A stretch of 7,450 nucleotides of DNA from Flavobacteriaceae bacterium (lineage in GTDB: Bacteria > Bacteroidota > Bacteroidia > Flavobacteriales > Flavobacteriaceae): positions 1 through 7,450 of the forward strand of contig JABSPN010000143.1 of assembly GCA_013214425.1 (NCBI GenBank), in the 5' to 3' direction. Numbering within the stretch: position 1 is the stretch's first letter; each line of letters starts with the position of its first letter. Below are positions 6,157-7,450 of the stretch, piece after piece. Both the position numbers and the translations under genes were made by a program. Under the pieces are notes generated by a model that was not told the DNA's origin, made no database searches, and worked only from the letters and a program-made list of their open reading frames with translations.

Positions 6157-6177
6157 CTTTTTAGTTGAACTAAAGAG
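6157..6177. repeat. 21-bp inverted repeat in the gap before truB
   Basis: CTTTTTAGTT-G-AACTAAAGAG: two 10-base arms around a single G, with nine Watson-Crick pairs and one G/T mismatch. The inner 15 bp (TTTAGTT-G-AACTAAA) is perfect. The one-base centre favours a protein-binding operator over an RNA hairpin, which needs a larger loop. No promoter that it would control is evident. Confidence 0.4.
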
Positions 6178-6192
6178 TATTAGGGAGTTAAT

Positions 6193-6223
6193 ATAAGGCG
6201 AGTGTATACTCGCTTTATTTTTT
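6193..6223. terminator. Terminator-like hairpin adjoining the truB stop
   Basis: An 11-bp stem with one G-U pair (6193-6203 / 6208-6218; core GCGAGT-GTAT-ACTCGC) begins about 4 nt beyond the truB stop codon. By position it should end the uppP-truB transcript. On that (minus) strand, however, the bases after the stem are only TATTAACT, whereas on the + strand it is followed by TTTATTTTTTT. It may work in both directions or mainly for + strand transcription. Confidence 0.6.
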
Positions 6224-6923
6224 ATGGTATAATTTGATCTAAATGTTCAATAAATGCATCAACAGACAAGCTATCAGAAACATTAAAGTCGCCAATCTTT
6301 GTTCTTCTTAAGGCACTTAAGTGTGCTCCGGAATTTAAAGCCTTTCCGAAGTCATGCGCTAAGGACCTGATATAAGTTCCTTTACTACACACTACTCTAA
6401 AATGAACGTGTTGCTCCTTTATTTTTGTGATTTCAAATTCATCAATGTGAATAGTTCTTGGTTTCACTTCAACAGCTTCACCTTTTCTAGCAAATTCATA
6501 CAAGCGTTTTCCATCTTTTTTAAGCGCTGAAAAAACAGGTGGATATTGTTCAATATCTCCAATGAAATTCTGAGTTGTTTTATGAATTAGTTCCGGAGTA
6601 ATATGATCTATAGCATATTCCTGCTCAATTTCAGTTTCCAAATCGTAAGAAGGAGTCGTGCCACCTAAAGTTATTACGCCAGTGTATTCTTTAACTTGAC
6701 CTTGATATTCATTAATCAATTTAGTGAATTTCCCAGTACAAATAATCAATAAACCAGTAGCCAACGGATCTAAAGTACCTGCATGTCCCACTTTTATTTT
6801 TTTAATATCAAAAGTCTTTCTGATTTTCCAACGAATTTTATTCACAGCCTGGAAAGATGTCCAATCCAAAGGCTTGTCAATTAACAAAAGCTGTCCGTTT
6901 TTAAAATCTTCAGCAGTATTCAT
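6222..6923 (-). CDS. truB: tRNA pseudouridine(55) synthase
   Basis: Converts U55 in the T-psi-C loop of almost all tRNAs to pseudouridine. The 233-residue product shows the TruB core: LLLIDKPLDWTSF (12-24), VGHAGTLDPLATGLL (45-59) with the catalytic aspartate at Asp52, YTGVITLGGTTPSYDLE, the insert GDIEQYPPVFSALKKDGKRL leading to YEFARKGE, the R-T-I-H-I strand, CSKGTYIRSLAHDFG, and ALRRTKIGDF near the end. It lacks the C-terminal PUA domain of the 314-residue E. coli enzyme, the usual form in Bacteroidota. The ATG at 6923 follows the uppP stop by 3 nt (TAA-GTT-ATG), so it is translated from the uppP transcript and is last in that operon here. Confidence 0.97.
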   Translation of the reverse strand: MNTAEDFKNGQLLLIDKPLDWTSFQAVNKIRWKIRKTFDIKKIKVGHAGTLDPLATGLLIICTGKFTKLINEYQGQVKEYTGVITLGGTTPSYDLETEIEQEYAIDHITPELIHKTTQNFIGDIEQYPPVFSALKKDGKRLYEFARKGEAVEVKPRTIHIDEFEITKIKEQHVHFRVVCSKGTYIRSLAHDFGKALNSGAHLSALRRTKIGDFNVSDSLSVDAFIEHLDQIIP

Positions 6924-6926
6924 AAC

Positions 6927-7450
6927 TTATTGTGCGTTTAAAAGAGTAAAGGCGATGGCAATTAGACCTGCGACAAAACAATAGATGGCAAAATAGGATA
7001 GTTTACTTTTCTTAACCAATGAGATCATCCAGGTACAGGCCAGTAATCCCGATAAAAAAGAAGCAATAAACCCAACGCTTAAGGGAATTAGTTGAGCACT
7101 ATCAAAAGAGATATGCCCGTCTTTTAATTCTTTGACAATACTTCCTACAATAAGTGGGATGACCATCAAAAATGAAAAGCGCGCAGCTTTGGTTTTATCA
7201 ATACCAAGGAGAACAGAAGTCGATATGGTTGCTCCCGATCTTGAAATCCCAGGTAACATAGCGATGGCTTGTGCGATACCAATAATAAAGGCATTGGAAT
7301 AGGAAACTTTAGTTTGCGAATCTTTGGCTTTATCGGCTAAAAATAACAGTAATCCAGTCACTAAAAGCATAAATCCAACCAAGACAATATTGCCTAAAAA
7401 CATGTCTTCTAATTGCTTCTGAAATTGTAAGCCAACAATAACAGCTGGAA
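6927..7450 (-). CDS. uppP: Undecaprenyl-diphosphatase (5' partial)
   Basis: BacA/UppP-type integral membrane phosphatase that turns undecaprenyl diphosphate into the monophosphate, recycling the lipid carrier for peptidoglycan and surface polysaccharides; loss sensitises cells to bacitracin. The frame stays open past the ATG at 7403 to the window edge (adding PAVIVGLQFQKQLED, typical of the family), so about 173 of roughly 265-275 residues are visible and the N-terminal half with the glutamate-rich catalytic motif is outside. The diagnostic second motif is present: AMLPGISRSGATIS, with the conserved arginine, followed by KAARFSFLMVIPLIVG. Hydrophobic helices alternate to the C-terminus (LSYFAIYCFVAGLIAIAF). 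It sits 3 nt before truB; uppP-truB is a common pair in flavobacteria. Confidence 0.96.
   Translation of the reverse strand, partial: PAVIVGLQFQKQLEDMFLGNIVLVGFMLLVTGLLLFLADKAKDSQTKVSYSNAFIIGIAQAIAMLPGISRSGATISTSVLLGIDKTKAARFSFLMVIPLIVGSIVKELKDGHISFDSAQLIPLSVGFIASFLSGLLACTWMISLVKKSKLSYFAIYCFVAGLIAIAFTLLNAQ

Noticed and set aside
6724..6984. 86-codon + strand open frame
   Set aside because: Antisense to truB and the uppP end; no recognisable motifs.

Overview
The window is AT-rich chromosomal DNA from a member of the Bacteroidota, most likely a flavobacterium. Four things support this: a secreted protein ending in a type IX secretion (T9SS) type A sorting domain, a GldL-like 'K-M-x-W-P' membrane protein, an exact Bacteroidota -7 promoter box (TATCTTTG) upstream of one gene, and start codons preceded by A/T-rich leaders with no Shine-Dalgarno sequence. 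No rRNA, tRNA, CRISPR array, transposase or integrase is visible.

Layout, left to right. The window opens inside an AtoE-type short-chain fatty acid transporter gene (+) that ends in a clear terminator. Next is aat (+), the leucyl/phenylalanyl-tRNA-protein transferase of the N-degron pathway. It converges on, and overlaps by 6 bp, a two-gene minus-strand operon of tag (3-methyladenine DNA glycosylase I) followed 1 nt later by a six-helix membrane protein with two copies of a GldL-type motif. Divergent from tag is a thioredoxin-fold protein with a single active-site cysteine (+). Then come two exported proteins on the + strand: a T9SS cargo protein with its own promoter and a strong terminator, and a homologue of LipL32, the major surface lipoprotein of pathogenic Leptospira, here with an ordinary signal peptide and no lipobox. 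The right end is a minus-strand operon, uppP (truncated by the window edge) then truB.

How the genes relate: most are unconnected housekeeping or envelope functions (protein turnover, alkylation repair, undecaprenyl-phosphate recycling, tRNA modification). The two exported proteins are each monocistronic with their own terminator and look like independent cell-surface or secreted products.

The least ordinary parts are the LipL32 homologue, the 444-bp gap before it (possible decayed minus-strand coding sequence sharing a bidirectional terminator, and a T10 tract close to the LipL32-like start), and the 205-bp gap after it (a near-perfect 21-bp inverted repeat and a hairpin whose T-run points along the + strand). 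I see no new multi-gene system.
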